Below are positions 54,122 through 63,011 of a stretch of DNA of 64,000 bases, one piece after another. Position numbers and translations under genes: made by a program. The DNA is from Micromonospora coriariae (GTDB taxonomy: Bacteria; Actinomycetota; Actinomycetes; Mycobacteriales; Micromonosporaceae). The DNA is taken from positions 5,208,001-5,272,000 of the forward strand of contig NZ_LT607412.1 of NCBI RefSeq assembly GCF_900091455.1. Direction: 5' to 3'. Within the stretch, counting starts at the first letter, position 1; the number at the start of each line of letters is the position of its first letter. The notes below the pieces were generated by a model. It made no database searches, was not told the origin of the DNA, and saw only the letters and a program-made list of their open reading frames with translations.

Positions 54122-54835
54122 ATGACGCGCCCACCCCTGGACCCCACTGACGCCTTCGCCGAACTCGGCCGCCTGAAGCTCGACGAGAACAGTCTCGACG
54201 ATGTCCTGCAGCGCGTCGCCGAGCTGGCCAAACGTGCTCTGCCCATGCCGGTGGAGGTGTCGGTCACGCTGGTGCGCGGCGGGACCGGGCACACGGCCGC
54301 ATTCACCGACGAACTGGCCCGTGACCTCGACGAGCGGCAGTACGGACACGGCCGTGGCCCGTGTCTGGAGGCGGCTGCCAGCGGCGACGTCCTGTCCGTT
54401 CCGGACCTGACCGCCGACGAACGCTGGCCGGAATGGGCCGAACGTGGCCGCCAAGCCGGAGTGGGCAGTTCGGTGTCGATCGGTCTGCCGATCCAGGAGG
54501 CGGTCGTCGGAGCACTAAACGTCTACGCGGGCACGCCGCACGCCTTCGACGACGACTCGGTGTCGATCCTCAAGACGTTCGGCGCGTACGCCGCGGTCGC
54601 CCTGGCCAACGCTCAGCTCTACGACAGCACCGCCACCCTGGCCCGGCAGATGCAGGAGGCGATGGCGAGCCGAGCGGTCATCGAGCAGGCCAAGGGCATC
54701 ATCATGGCCGAGCGACGCTGCAGTCCGGCGGAGGCGTTCACGATCCTGTCCAAGGTGTCGCAGGACTCCAACCGCAAGCTCCGCGACATGGCCCAGGCCC
54801 TGGTCGATCGGACGACGCGGACGTCCGGCGTCTGA
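54122..54835 (+). CDS. GAF-ANTAR antitermination regulator
   Basis: A 237-residue GAF-ANTAR protein: PVEVSVTLVRGGTGHTAAFT, YGHGRGPCLEAAASGDVLSV and IGLPIQEAVVGALNVYAGTP in the GAF part, and SRAVIEQAKGIIMAERRCSP with FTILSKVSQDSNRKLRDMAQ in the ANTAR part. It is closely related to the proteins encoded at 52.1 and 63.2 kb, sharing the opening DPTDAFAELGRLKLDENSLD pattern with the latter. The three probably arose by duplication and may answer different signals through the GAF domain. Confidence 0.93.
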   Translation: MTRPPLDPTDAFAELGRLKLDENSLDDVLQRVAELAKRALPMPVEVSVTLVRGGTGHTAAFTDELARDLDERQYGHGRGPCLEAAASGDVLSVPDLTADERWPEWAERGRQAGVGSSVSIGLPIQEAVVGALNVYAGTPHAFDDDSVSILKTFGAYAAVALANAQLYDSTATLARQMQEAMASRAVIEQAKGIIMAERRCSPAEAFTILSKVSQDSNRKLRDMAQALVDRTTRTSGV

Positions 54836-54922
54836 GCGCGTCGACGGTTGCCGGGACCGGCGTGGCCGCAGGCCGGCCCGGAGGTGATGGGCGCCGGGCG
54901 GTGGGCGATCAGATCCAGGGGA

Positions 54923-55585
54923 TCAGCCCGCTTCGGTTGCGGTGTGCGGAGAGGTGACGGGCTTGGACTCGGGGGAGGCGTGCTGGCGCAGGAAGATGCT
55001 CAGCACGATCAGCGCCCCGACGGCGAGGAACTCGCTCTGCCAGTTCTGCATGGACTGGAACCAGAAGTCACTGGTGCTGAGAAACTGCCAGGCACTGATC
55101 GGGGAGGCTCCACTCTCCAACATCTGCTGCTCGTTGTAGTCGGCCGTACCCCCGAGCAGATGACCGACGAACGACCCGGCGAAGATCATCAGCAGGGCGA
55201 TGGACAGGCTGTTGCGGTAGATCACCAACGGAAGGCCGCCCACCCGTACCGGCCAGGGCGAATCGGTGGTCGCGTTCTCGGCTCGATCCTTCTCGCGGTC
55301 ACCCTGGTGCACCGGTTTGGATTCGGACGAACCCTGCTGCACCAGGTACGCGGTGAGCAGAACGTAGCCGCCCATCTGCAGGAACTCCGACTCCCAGTTC
55401 TCGAAGGTCGCCTCGGCGAAGTGCCCGGTGCGCAGGTACGCCAGATACGACAACCCCTCCCTGCCGTACTGGCTCAGCTCCTCGTTGTGAACGTGCCAAC
55501 CGAACACGCTCTGGAGCGCGAGGAAGATCAGGAAGGCGCCCAGCATCGTGACCGTCAGGCCGTGTTTTCGCAGTTCGCGCCACAT
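54923..55585 (-). CDS. DUF6766-family membrane protein
   Basis: A 220-residue membrane protein with four spans in two similar halves. Each half contains an xNWxSEFLxxG signature: FENWESEFLQMGGYVLLTAY and MQNWQSEFLAVGALIVLSIF, showing internal duplication. It begins WRELRKHGLTVTMLGAFLIF. The pattern is what I know as DUF6766, found mainly in high-GC Gram-positives and of unknown role. GAGGAG precedes the ATG by 5 nt. It is divergent from the nucleoside hydrolase gene. Confidence 0.85.
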   Translation of the reverse strand: MWRELRKHGLTVTMLGAFLIFLALQSVFGWHVHNEELSQYGREGLSYLAYLRTGHFAEATFENWESEFLQMGGYVLLTAYLVQQGSSESKPVHQGDREKDRAENATTDSPWPVRVGGLPLVIYRNSLSIALLMIFAGSFVGHLLGGTADYNEQQMLESGASPISAWQFLSTSDFWFQSMQNWQSEFLAVGALIVLSIFLRQHASPESKPVTSPHTATEAG

Positions 55586-55677
55586 GTGTTCTCCTCGTGC
55601 CGGCCCGGTCGGTACGCGCAAGGCGGTGAGTGGGCGGAAAACGCCGAGCACCCCCTGGTGTTCGGCCTGCCTGCTTG

Positions 55678-55683
55678 GATAAT
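55678..55683 (+). promoter_or_regulatory. -10 element of the nucleoside hydrolase gene
   Basis: GATAAT, a close match to TATAAT, lies 9 nt before the ATG; no ribosome site is present, so the message is probably leaderless or nearly so. Confidence 0.5.
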
Positions 55684-55692
55684 GGACCCGCC

Positions 55693-56646
55693 ATGGATAA
55701 CCGCCATCTGGTCCTGCTGGACACCGACATCGGCAATGACATCGACGACGCGGTGTGCCTCGCCTATCTGCTGGCGCAGCCGCGCTGTGACCTGCTCGGC
55801 ATCACGACGGTCACCGCGGAGCCGGAGCAACGGGCCGCCCTCGCCAGCGTGCTCTGCCAGGCGGCGGGCCGGCGTGTGCCGATCTTCCCCGGGGCGGCGG
55901 TGCCGTTGGCCAGCCCACCGGTCCAGGGCGCACCGCCGCAGGCCGCCGCCCTCGCACGGTGGAGTCACGACAGTTCGTTCCCCACCGGCGAGGCGGTGGA
56001 GTTCCTGCGGCGGATGATCCGGGCGCACCCCGGCCAGGTGACGCTGCTGGCGATCGGCCCGCTGACGAACGTCGCGCTGCTGTTCGCCGTCGACCCGCAG
56101 ATCCCCTCGCTGCTGCGGTCACTGGTCCTGATGGGTGGCGCTTTCGCAGCCGGGTCCGACCCGGAATGGAACATCCACTGTGATCCGTACGCGGCGGCCC
56201 GCGTCTACGCCGCCGCGGTACCGGTCCACCGCTCGATCGGCCTGGACGTCACGGAGCGGGTCCGGATGAAGGCCGACGATTTTCTCCAGCGGTGCGACGG
56301 CCCACTGCTGCGCCCGGTCGCCGACATGGCCGCGTCGTGGTTCGCCGACCGGCCGGAGGTCACGTTCCACGACCCGCTGGCGGCGGCCACCCTGTTCGAC
56401 TCTTCGCTCTGCTCCTTCACTCCCGGCGAGGTGGCCGTGCGGTGCGAGGGTGGGCCGACGGCGGGCACCACGACCTGGCGGCCCGCCGCCGACGTCGAGC
56501 CTGGTGTGGAGGCGGCCCTCGGCGCCGGGCCGGGCCTGCGGGTTCCGGCGTCGCACGAGGTCGCGCTCGACGTGCGGGAGCAGGCCTTCCTCGACCACTA
56601 CTTCAGCGTCGTGGAGGCCTTCCCGGTCACCGGCGCACCTGAGTGA
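55693..56646 (+). CDS. Inosine/uridine-preferring nucleoside hydrolase
   Basis: A 317-residue nucleoside hydrolase. The calcium-binding N-terminal [18 protein letters not shown] (DxDxxxDD signature) is clear, as are [35 protein letters not shown] and [12 protein letters not shown] with the last metal-site Asp. The family cleaves the N-glycosidic bond of nucleosides to base and ribose. The start follows a GATAAT box. A ThuA-like gene converges on it. Confidence 0.95.
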   Translation: MDNRHLVLLDTDIGNDIDDAVCLAYLLAQPRCDLLGITTVTAEPEQRAALASVLCQAAGRRVPIFPGAAVPLASPPVQGAPPQAAALARWSHDSSFPTGEAVEFLRRMIRAHPGQVTLLAIGPLTNVALLFAVDPQIPSLLRSLVLMGGAFAAGSDPEWNIHCDPYAAARVYAAAVPVHRSIGLDVTERVRMKADDFLQRCDGPLLRPVADMAASWFADRPEVTFHDPLAAATLFDSSLCSFTPGEVAVRCEGGPTAGTTTWRPAADVEPGVEAALGAGPGLRVPASHEVALDVREQAFLDHYFSVVEAFPVTGAPE

Positions 56647-56664
56647 CCAGGCCGCGCCCGCGGG

Positions 56665-57327
56665 CTAGCGGCTGGCCCACATCAGGCCACGCTCCGTCAG
56701 CGTCCGCACCTCGCGGCGGTCGAGATCCTCGGGCCGATGCCCGATCGTCGAGACGAAGACGCGGCCGAGGCCCCACTGACGGGTCCAGACCGCCGGGGAC
56801 ACCACGTCCTGACGCCACGGCGTTTCCGGTGTCGCCCGGAAGCGGGTCGTGGCCAGGACGTCGTTTCCCGCGTCGGTCAGCATCCAGTACTGCTCGGTGA
56901 CCTGACTCCAGCGGTGCAGGCCGGTGACGATCGGATGGTCCGCCCGTTCGGGCACCACCTCGATCTCGTGTTCGACGAAGCCGCCGGGATGCTCCGCGAA
57001 CTGGCCTCCCGTCATCTGGAGGTACGGCGTCGAGGTGCGGAACGAGTCGACGATGCCGCCGTGCCAGCCGGCGAACCCGGTGCCGGCCCGTACGGCCGTG
57101 ACGAGCCCCGCGATCTGCTCGTCGGTGGCGGTGCCCATGGTCCAGCACTGCACGATCAGGTCGGTCCCCGCCATCCGGTCGGCGTCGGCATAGTCGGCGA
57201 GGTCGTCGCTCACCTCCACGGCGAAGCCGTTGTCGCGGAGGAACGGCACGAACCGGTCGGTCGTCTCGACCGGCTGGTGCCCTTCCCAGCCGCCCCGGAC
57301 GACCAGCGCGCGGCGATCGGTCGTCAC
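56665..57327 (-). CDS. ThuA-like trehalose-utilisation-domain protein
   Basis: A 220-residue protein of the ThuA class of glutamine-amidotransferase-like folds. Landmarks are RALVVRGGWEGHQPVETTDR, DLIVQCWTMGTATDEQIAGL, GTGFAGWHGGIVDSFRTST and GLGRVFVSTIGHRPEDLDR. ThuA-type proteins take part in sugar catabolism, including 3-keto-sugar metabolism, but their chemistry is not settled. Its ATG overlaps the stop of a truncated xylanase (same strand), placing it downstream of that gene in what was once a carbohydrate-degradation operon. Confidence 0.9.
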   Translation of the reverse strand: MTTDRRALVVRGGWEGHQPVETTDRFVPFLRDNGFAVEVSDDLADYADADRMAGTDLIVQCWTMGTATDEQIAGLVTAVRAGTGFAGWHGGIVDSFRTSTPYLQMTGGQFAEHPGGFVEHEIEVVPERADHPIVTGLHRWSQVTEQYWMLTDAGNDVLATTRFRATPETPWRQDVVSPAVWTRQWGLGRVFVSTIGHRPEDLDRREVRTLTERGLMWASR

Positions 57328-57803
57328 GGCAGCAGGCTCCGCAGCGGCGAGCGTCGCGGGGCGTTGCTCAGCTCGTTGGCGATGGCCCGGTAGGCGGGCT
57401 TCGGCGCCAGTTCGTCGTCGAAGGCGAGTGGCCGGCGCGGTGCGCCGTCCTCGCGCGGGTAGTCCTCTTCGAGCCAGGTGTAGCGGTCGGTGAGGCCGAA
57501 CGCCATCACCGCCTTGACGGACCGGTGCGAGAGGGCGACGTCGAGGTAGCGCCGGTACACGTCGGCGACGGCGGCGTCGCGGGTGGCGATGTCCGCCGGC
57601 AGGCCGTCGTCGAGCACGTCCAGTTCCGTGATGAGGATGTCCAGGCCGCGGTCGGCCACCTCGGAGAACCAGTTGAGGTAGGCGTTGGCCTTGAACCGGT
57701 TCGCGAACCGGTCGGCGAGCAGATGCGCCTGCACGCCCAGGGCATGCACCGGTACGCCGTCGCGGAGCAGGTCGTCGATGACCTGGAGAGTGGCGCGGCG
57801 GCG
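57324..57803 (-). pseudogene. GH10 endo-1,4-beta-xylanase, C-terminal fragment
   Basis: About 160 residues match the C-terminal third of a GH10 xylanase: VIDDLLRDGVPVHALGVQAH (from 57780 down), DILITELDV with the catalytic nucleophile Glu, FGLTDRYTWLEEDY and PAYRAIANEL. The N-terminal two thirds, including the acid/base Glu and any signal peptide, are absent, and the match stops in a GCG-rich run at 57795-57803, where a permease gene begins on the opposite strand. The frame stays open upstream only as antisense to that gene. The fragment cannot be an active xylanase. Confidence 0.85.
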
Positions 57804-58649
57804 TACGGCTTCCTCGCGCCCGGCCTGATCGTCTTCTCGGTGTTCACCGTGTTCGCACTGTTGTTCGCGTTCTACCTCACGTTCCGGGAATGGAACATCC
57901 TCGAGCCCGAGACGCCGTTCGTCGGCCTGCAGAACTACCGCGACATGGTCCACGACGAGGACTTCCGCCGGTCGATCATCAATACCGCCTACTTCACCGG
58001 CGCGTCCGTCCCGCTGGGCATGGCCGTCGGGCTCGGCGTCGCCCTCCTGCTCAACCAGCCGATCCGTGGCCGGGGCCTGTTCCGGACGATCTACTTCCTG
58101 CCGACCATCACGCCGTTCGTCGTCTCGGCCATCGTCTGGAAGTGGCTCTACAACGGTGACTTCGGCCCGATCAACTTCTACCTCCTCAAGGCCCACCTCA
58201 TAAGTGAGCCGCTGGTGTGGCTGTCGAACAAGAACCTGGCGATGCCCGCAGTGGTGCTGATGAGCGTCTGGGCCAGCGCCGGATTCTCGATGGTGGTCTA
58301 CCTCGCGGCGTTGCAGGCCATCCCGGACCAGCTCTACGAGTCGGCGCGGATCGACGGGGCGGGGCCGTGGGCCCGGTTCCGGTACGTGACGCTCCCGATG
58401 CTGTCCCCCTCGACGCTGTTCCTCATGGTCATGGGCATCATCGGCTCGTTCCACGTCTTCACGCAGATCTACATCATGACAAGCGGCGGCCCGGTCAACC
58501 GGACGACGGCGATGGTCTATTACATCTACGAGGCCGCCTTCAAGTTCTACGAGATGGGGTACGCGAGCACCCTCGCCTACGGGCTGTTCGTCCTCCTGCT
58601 GGCCTTCACGGCATTCCAGCTCAGGCTCTACAGAAAGGCGGACCTGTGA
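57795..58649 (+). pseudogene. Sugar ABC transporter permease (MalF/UgpA type), 5'-truncated
   Basis: From 57795 the frame encodes AAYGFLAPGLIVFSVFTVFA and a complete MalF-type core: six spans, the EAA loop ESARIDGAGPWARFRYVTLP and a normal C-terminus. What is missing is the usual basic N-terminal leader and any native start codon or ribosome site; only antisense xylanase codons lie upstream. Expression would need a chance start such as the ATG near 57747. It overlaps the next permease by 4 bp. The expected substrate-binding-protein gene is also absent. Confidence 0.75.
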
Positions 58650-59608
58650 CGGCTACCGTGAAGGACCCGCCGGCCGCCCCGCAGCAGGCGTCGACCGCAC
58701 CACGCCGCCCGGTCGTCGCGCGGCGACTGTGGCTGACCTTCTGCTACGCCATCCTCGTGCCCGGCGCGATCCTCTTCGTCGCGCCGTTCGCCTGGTTGGT
58801 GAGCGCCTCGTTCCAACACGTAGGCGACATCTTCTCCTGGCCCCCGCAGTGGATACCGAAGAACCCGACCCTCGACGGCTACAAGGGCTTCTTCGACATC
58901 GGCAAGGCCGGCGAGGACGCGCAGGGCAGCGAGGGCGCCTGGCGCTGGTTCCTCAACAGCGCCTTCGTCGCCACCTCGGTGACGGTGCTGCAACTGTTCT
59001 TCAACGCCCTGGCCGCCTATACCTTCGCCAAGCGCAAGTTCCCCGGACGCGACGCCATCTTCCTGCTCTTCCTGGCGACCATGATGGTGCCGCCGCAGGT
59101 GACCCTGATCCCGAACTACCTGGTGCTCAAGCACATCCCGTTCTTCGGGGGCAACGACGTGCTCGGCAACGGCGGCCATGGCTGGCTCGACTCGTACTGG
59201 GGGCTGATCCTGCCCGGCGCGGTCAGCGCGTTCGGCATCTTCCTGCTCCGGCAGTACATGATGTCGATCCCGGACGAGCTGCTCGACGCGGCCCGCATCG
59301 ACGGCGCCGGGGAATTCCGGGTCTTCTGGAAGGTGGTCCTGCCGCTGTCCGGTCCCGCCCTCGCCGCCACCGCGATCTTCACCTTCACCTATGCCTGGGA
59401 AGACTTCCTCTGGCCGCTCATCGTCATCTCCAGCTCCGACAAGTACACGGCCCCGCTCGGCCTGGCGCTCTTCGTCGTCAAGAACCGGACGTCGTGGAAC
59501 CTGTTGATGGCCGGCTCGGTCGTCGCCACGCTCCCCATGGTCATCACCTTCCTGGTGTTCCAGCGCCGATTCATCCAGGGCATCTCGATGAGCGGGCTCA
59601 AGGGATGA
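58646..59608 (+). CDS. Sugar ABC transporter permease (MalG/UgpE type)
   Basis: A 320-residue permease with six spans. It starts with a soluble leader, then LWLTFCYAILVPGAILFVAP, and has the MalG-type EAA loop LLDAARIDGAGEFRVFWKVV and the TYAWEDFLWPLIV motif of the last periplasmic turn. GTG 58646 overlaps the previous TGA with AGAAAGG upstream. Intact, but its partner is 5'-truncated and no binding protein is visible, so function of the importer is doubtful. Confidence 0.92.
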   Translation: MTATVKDPPAAPQQASTAPRRPVVARRLWLTFCYAILVPGAILFVAPFAWLVSASFQHVGDIFSWPPQWIPKNPTLDGYKGFFDIGKAGEDAQGSEGAWRWFLNSAFVATSVTVLQLFFNALAAYTFAKRKFPGRDAIFLLFLATMMVPPQVTLIPNYLVLKHIPFFGGNDVLGNGGHGWLDSYWGLILPGAVSAFGIFLLRQYMMSIPDELLDAARIDGAGEFRVFWKVVLPLSGPALAATAIFTFTYAWEDFLWPLIVISSSDKYTAPLGLALFVVKNRTSWNLLMAGSVVATLPMVITFLVFQRRFIQGISMSGLKG

Positions 59609-60825
59609 CCGACGGCGGAGCCGCCTCGCTGCGACCGCTGGTCGAGGAGCTGCTGAACGAGGGCGGGGGAGTGCTACGCCTCGCACCGGCGTTCGTCGCG
59701 CGGGACCTGGTGCCGCCCGGGCGACGGCTCGGCCTGCCCGAGGACGCGTACGACCTCGGCGAGCGAGGCTTCGTCTGCGAACGGTGGCTCGGCTCGACCA
59801 CCAGGGCCGACAACCGGATCGGCCCGGCCGGCGAAGGGCTCAGCCACGTCGTCGACGGCGCGGGGCGACGGCGGCTGACACTGCGCGACGCGGTCCGGGC
59901 CGACCCCGTCGCGATCATGGGCGAGGCGTACGCGGCGACCCACCCGCAGGGGCTCGGCCGTCTGGCGAAGCTTCTCGACTACGGCGCCCGCATCCCGTAC
60001 CACGTGCACCCGCCGCAACGGTTCGCGGAGTTGGTCGGGCGCCGGTCCAAGGACGAGGCGTACTACTTTCCCGCCGGGGTCGACACCGGCCCGCACCCGG
60101 AGACGTTCTTCGGCGTGCACCCGTGGATCGCCCGCGACGCCGCCTACGAGGTCCTGCTCCCGTACCTCGTCGACTGGAACAGCGACCTCATCCTGCGGCA
60201 CGCGCGCGCCGAGTTGCAGGTGCCCGACGAGGGCTTCCAGGTTCGGTCGGGGGTGTTGCACGCTCCGGGGACGGCGTTGACCGTGGAACTTCAGGAGGAT
60301 TCGGACGTGTTCGCCATGTTCCAAGCCCTCAACGCCGGCCGCATCATCTCCAAGGACCTGCTCTTCAAGGACGTGTCGCCCGACGACCGGCGCCGGCACG
60401 CCGAGCGGTTTCCGCTCGGATTCGTGGAGTGGGACCTCAACGGTGATCCGTTCTTCTACGAGAACAACCACCTGACGCCGCAGCCGGTCGACTCGGGACA
60501 GCCGTGCGGCGGGTACGAGTCCTGGATCTTCTACAACACCTCGAAGTTCAGCGGGAAGAAGCTCACCGTCCCTCCCGGCACGACGCACACGACGACCGAG
60601 CGCGGGGTCTACTCGATACTGGTCTGGTCGGGTGCCGGGCGGTACAGCGGTCACGACGTTCGCGGGGGACAGGCCGACCGCGACGAGCTGCTCGTGTCCC
60701 ACGACGTGGCGACGATGCCGCACCTCGTGGAGAACACGGGCCAGGACGACCTGGTGGTGTTCAAGTTCTTCGGGCCGGACATCAACCACGACTCTCCCCT
60801 CATCCAGATGACCGCGGGGACGTGA
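59605..60825 (+). CDS. Mannose-6-phosphate isomerase-like cupin protein
   Basis: A 406-residue cupin-type protein. The metal-site cupin segment IPYHVHPPQRFAELVG and then SKDEAYYF supplies the His-x-His and Glu of class I phosphomannose-isomerase-like folds, and a second barrel strand region is GKKLTVPPGTTHTTTERGVY. Its length and lack of the full PMI signature suggest a related isomerase rather than ManA. It is coupled by ATGA to the sugar permease, so it likely acts on the imported sugar or its phosphate. Substrate unknown. Confidence 0.75.
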   Translation: MTDGGAASLRPLVEELLNEGGGVLRLAPAFVARDLVPPGRRLGLPEDAYDLGERGFVCERWLGSTTRADNRIGPAGEGLSHVVDGAGRRRLTLRDAVRADPVAIMGEAYAATHPQGLGRLAKLLDYGARIPYHVHPPQRFAELVGRRSKDEAYYFPAGVDTGPHPETFFGVHPWIARDAAYEVLLPYLVDWNSDLILRHARAELQVPDEGFQVRSGVLHAPGTALTVELQEDSDVFAMFQALNAGRIISKDLLFKDVSPDDRRRHAERFPLGFVEWDLNGDPFFYENNHLTPQPVDSGQPCGGYESWIFYNTSKFSGKKLTVPPGTTHTTTERGVYSILVWSGAGRYSGHDVRGGQADRDELLVSHDVATMPHLVENTGQDDLVVFKFFGPDINHDSPLIQMTAGT

Positions 60826-60834
60826 CAGCCCGGT

Positions 60835-61422
60835 TCAGGTGTTCAGCGATCTCGTCACGGCGGCGTCCACCAGCTCGTGGATCTCCTGCTCGGTGAAGAT
60901 GTCGGGCAGGGTCAGCCGCTCCACGATGAGCCAGTTCAGCGCGAGGTAGAGGAGCAGCACCGAGGTCGAGTCGCCGGGCAGGCCCGAGTTGGCGTGGTGG
61001 CCGATGTTGGCGTCGATGTCCTCGCGGATGCGCTTGGTCAGCACGGCGCGCAGCTCGGGGCGGCGGGCGGACTCCAGTCGAAGCTCGAGCAGGGCCAGGT
61101 ATCCGGAGTTGAAGGCGGAGACCCGGTCGACCAGCTCGTGCATGAGTTCGGCATAGCGGGCCTGGTCCTGCACCCCCTCTCGGCTCCGGGCCATCGTGGC
61201 CTCGTCGGGCAGCAGCCGCTCGTAGATGCGCCCGCCGACCTGAGTGAACAGCTCATCCCGGTTGGCGAAGTAGTTCGAGGCCGTGCCCGGGGGCACGGCC
61301 GCCTCCGCGTCGACCGCCCGGAAGGTCAGCCCTCGCGCTCCCTCCCTGGCCAACACCTCGATGGCCGCGTCGATCAGCGCCTGCCGTCGCTCGGGATTCT
61401 TCCGCACTTGACACCACTCCAT
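60835..61422 (-). CDS. TetR-family transcriptional regulator
   Basis: A 195-residue TetR regulator. The N-terminal HTH is ALIDAAIEVLAREGARGLTF with VPPGTASNYFANRDELF, and the all-helical ligand domain follows (ELVDRVSAFNSGYLALLELR). ATG 61422 was selected; a GTG five codons in is an alternative and a TTG at 61440 would fall inside the operator. It is divergent from a DHFR-like reductase gene and between them lies a paired TGTAGTACT operator, so it probably represses itself and that gene. Confidence 0.92.
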   Translation of the reverse strand: MEWCQVRKNPERRQALIDAAIEVLAREGARGLTFRAVDAEAAVPPGTASNYFANRDELFTQVGGRIYERLLPDEATMARSREGVQDQARYAELMHELVDRVSAFNSGYLALLELRLESARRPELRAVLTKRIREDIDANIGHHANSGLPGDSTSVLLLYLALNWLIVERLTLPDIFTEQEIHELVDAAVTRSLNT

Positions 61423-61423
61423 C

Positions 61424-61463
61424 TGTAGTACTAGCTTCAAAGCACTTCGACCAGAGTACTACA
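61424..61463. promoter_or_regulatory. Paired TetR operator TGTAGTACT/AGTACTACA
   Basis: TGTAGTACT (61424-61432) and its exact inverse AGTACTACA (61455-61463) are 31 bp apart centre to centre, about three helical turns. Each half contains the palindrome AGTACT and overlaps a probable -10 element of one of the two divergent genes. Confidence 0.65.
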
Positions 61464-61479
61464 CCTGGAGTTGCCTAGT

Positions 61480-62052
61480 ATGCGAAAGCTTGTCTACTAC
61501 GTCGCCGTCTCGCTCGACGGTTACATCGCGGGGCCCAACGCCGAGTTCGACTTCTATCCGCTGTCCGACGAGATGGCAGCCTGGATCAACGCCCGCTACC
61601 CCGAGACGATCCCCACCCACGTCCGCAAGCTCGTCGGCCTCGACGGCGTGCCCAACAAGGTCTTCGACACGCTGGTGATGGGCCGCGGCACCTACGAGCC
61701 GATCCTCGACGTCCCCAGCACCAGTCCGTACGCCCACCTGCGCCAGTACGTCGTCTCCAAGACCCTGCGGATCGACGACCCGACGGTGCAGGTGGAGACC
61801 GGCGACGCCGTCGAGCTCGTCCAGCGGCTGAAGGCGGAGGACACCGGCATGGACATCTACCTCTGCGGAGGCGGCAAACTCGCCGCCTCCCTGCTCCCGG
61901 AGATCGACGAGATCATCCTCAAGAGCTACCCCGTGGTGGCCGGCGCGGGCATCCCGATGTTCTCCGGGGAGTTCCGCCCCACCCTGTTCACCCCCACCCG
62001 GCGCGAGTCCTTCGACAACGGCGCCCAGGTCACCTGGCTCACCAGGGCGTAG
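61480..62052 (+). CDS. Dihydrofolate reductase-like (RibD C-terminal) protein
   Basis: A 190-residue RibD_C/DHFR-fold protein. It starts RKLVYYVAVSLDGYIAGPNA, has VFDTLVMGRGTYEPILDV in the middle, IYLCGGGKLAASLLPEIDEI and YPVVAGAGIPMFSG toward the end. It shares the fold but not close sequence with the DHFR-like gene at 18.3 kb. It is divergent from a TetR gene and probably under its control. A GGAG lies 9 nt before the ATG. Confidence 0.88.
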   Translation: MRKLVYYVAVSLDGYIAGPNAEFDFYPLSDEMAAWINARYPETIPTHVRKLVGLDGVPNKVFDTLVMGRGTYEPILDVPSTSPYAHLRQYVVSKTLRIDDPTVQVETGDAVELVQRLKAEDTGMDIYLCGGGKLAASLLPEIDEIILKSYPVVAGAGIPMFSGEFRPTLFTPTRRESFDNGAQVTWLTRA

Positions 62053-62087
62053 AACGCAGGACCCCGCTGAGACGCGGCCGGTCTGCC

Positions 62088-62993
62088 TCACGCTCGGCGC
62101 GGGTCGAGCTGCTTCTCGAACCAGTGGTGGGCGAAGTGCTCGTTGTTGTACGGCTCGATCTCCCGGTACCCGGACGAGCGGTACAGGGCGATCGCCTCGG
62201 TCAGGTTCCGGTTCGTGTCCAGCCGCACGCTGGTCCAACCTCGCTCGGCCGCGTACCGCTCCAGGTCGCCCAGTATCCGCCGGCCCATGCCGAGCCCACG
62301 CACGGTGTCCGCCACCCAGACCCGCTTGATCTCGGCAGGTGCGTCGGGGTGCAGTTTGACCGCGCCGCAGCCGACCGGTTCGGAGTTCAGGGTGGCCAGC
62401 AGGAACACGCCGGCGGGCGGGACGAGTTCCTCGTCGTGGACAGGCTTGCTCAGTGCCGGGTCGAACCCGTCGTCGAAGCGGCGGCCGACGTCCCGGGCGT
62501 AGGCGCGCAGGCACGCCCGGGCACGCGGATCGCTGGGCGGGCAGGGCTCGACGACCACCATCGACGCGATGAGCAGCCGCTCGACCTGGGTCATCGCGGC
62601 GACGAGCTGCTCGCGTCGTGGCCCGGGCAGCGGTTCGAGGATCGACCAGGCGAGCTCGTCGGAGCGCTCGTCCAGGGTGGTCCACTCCGCCCGCCCGGCT
62701 CCGGTGAGTGTGGCGATCCGGACCCGTGCGTCGCCGCCGACCTGCCTCGCCGGCCCGACCGTGACGAGTCCGTCGCCCTCCAGGGTGCGCAGCAGCCGGC
62801 TGAGGTGGCCCGAGTCCAGACCGAGCCGGGCCCGTAGCGCCGCGACCTCCGCGCCGTCCGGACCGATCTCCCACAGCAGTCGCGCCTGCGCGAGAGGGCG
62901 TCCGGAGGCCATGTACTCGTCGTCGAGCGCGCCGACGCGCTGGGTCACCGTCCGGTTGAAGCGCCGCACCGCGGCGACGAGTTCGGAGCTCAT
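62088..62993 (-). CDS. MarR-GNAT fusion (regulator with acetyltransferase domain)
   Basis: A 301-residue two-domain protein. The N-terminal MarR winged helix covers about residues 1-140 (ARLLWEIGPDGAEVAALRAR, LDSGHLSRLLRTLEGDGLV) and the C-terminal GNAT acetyltransferase about residues 150-301 (GCGAVKLHPDAPAEIKRVWV, VRGLGMGRRILGDLERYAAE with the acetyl-CoA loop, YRSSGYREIEPYN). Such fusions couple DNA binding to small-molecule acetylation. ATG 62993 was chosen because the MarR helix starts there; a palindrome lies just upstream. No ribosome site is seen, suggesting leaderless transcription. Confidence 0.92.
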   Translation of the reverse strand: MSSELVAAVRRFNRTVTQRVGALDDEYMASGRPLAQARLLWEIGPDGAEVAALRARLGLDSGHLSRLLRTLEGDGLVTVGPARQVGGDARVRIATLTGAGRAEWTTLDERSDELAWSILEPLPGPRREQLVAAMTQVERLLIASMVVVEPCPPSDPRARACLRAYARDVGRRFDDGFDPALSKPVHDEELVPPAGVFLLATLNSEPVGCGAVKLHPDAPAEIKRVWVADTVRGLGMGRRILGDLERYAAERGWTSVRLDTNRNLTEAIALYRSSGYREIEPYNNEHFAHHWFEKQLDPRRA

Positions 62994-62997
62994 ATAG

Positions 62998-63011
62998 CTG
63001 ACTTTAGTCAG
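62998..63011. promoter_or_regulatory. CTGACT-N2-AGTCAG palindrome at the MarR-GNAT start
   Basis: CTGACTTTAGTCAG is a perfect 6-bp dyad beginning 5 nt upstream of the MarR-GNAT ATG, where the core promoter must lie if the message is leaderless. It is the natural autoregulatory site. Confidence 0.6.
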
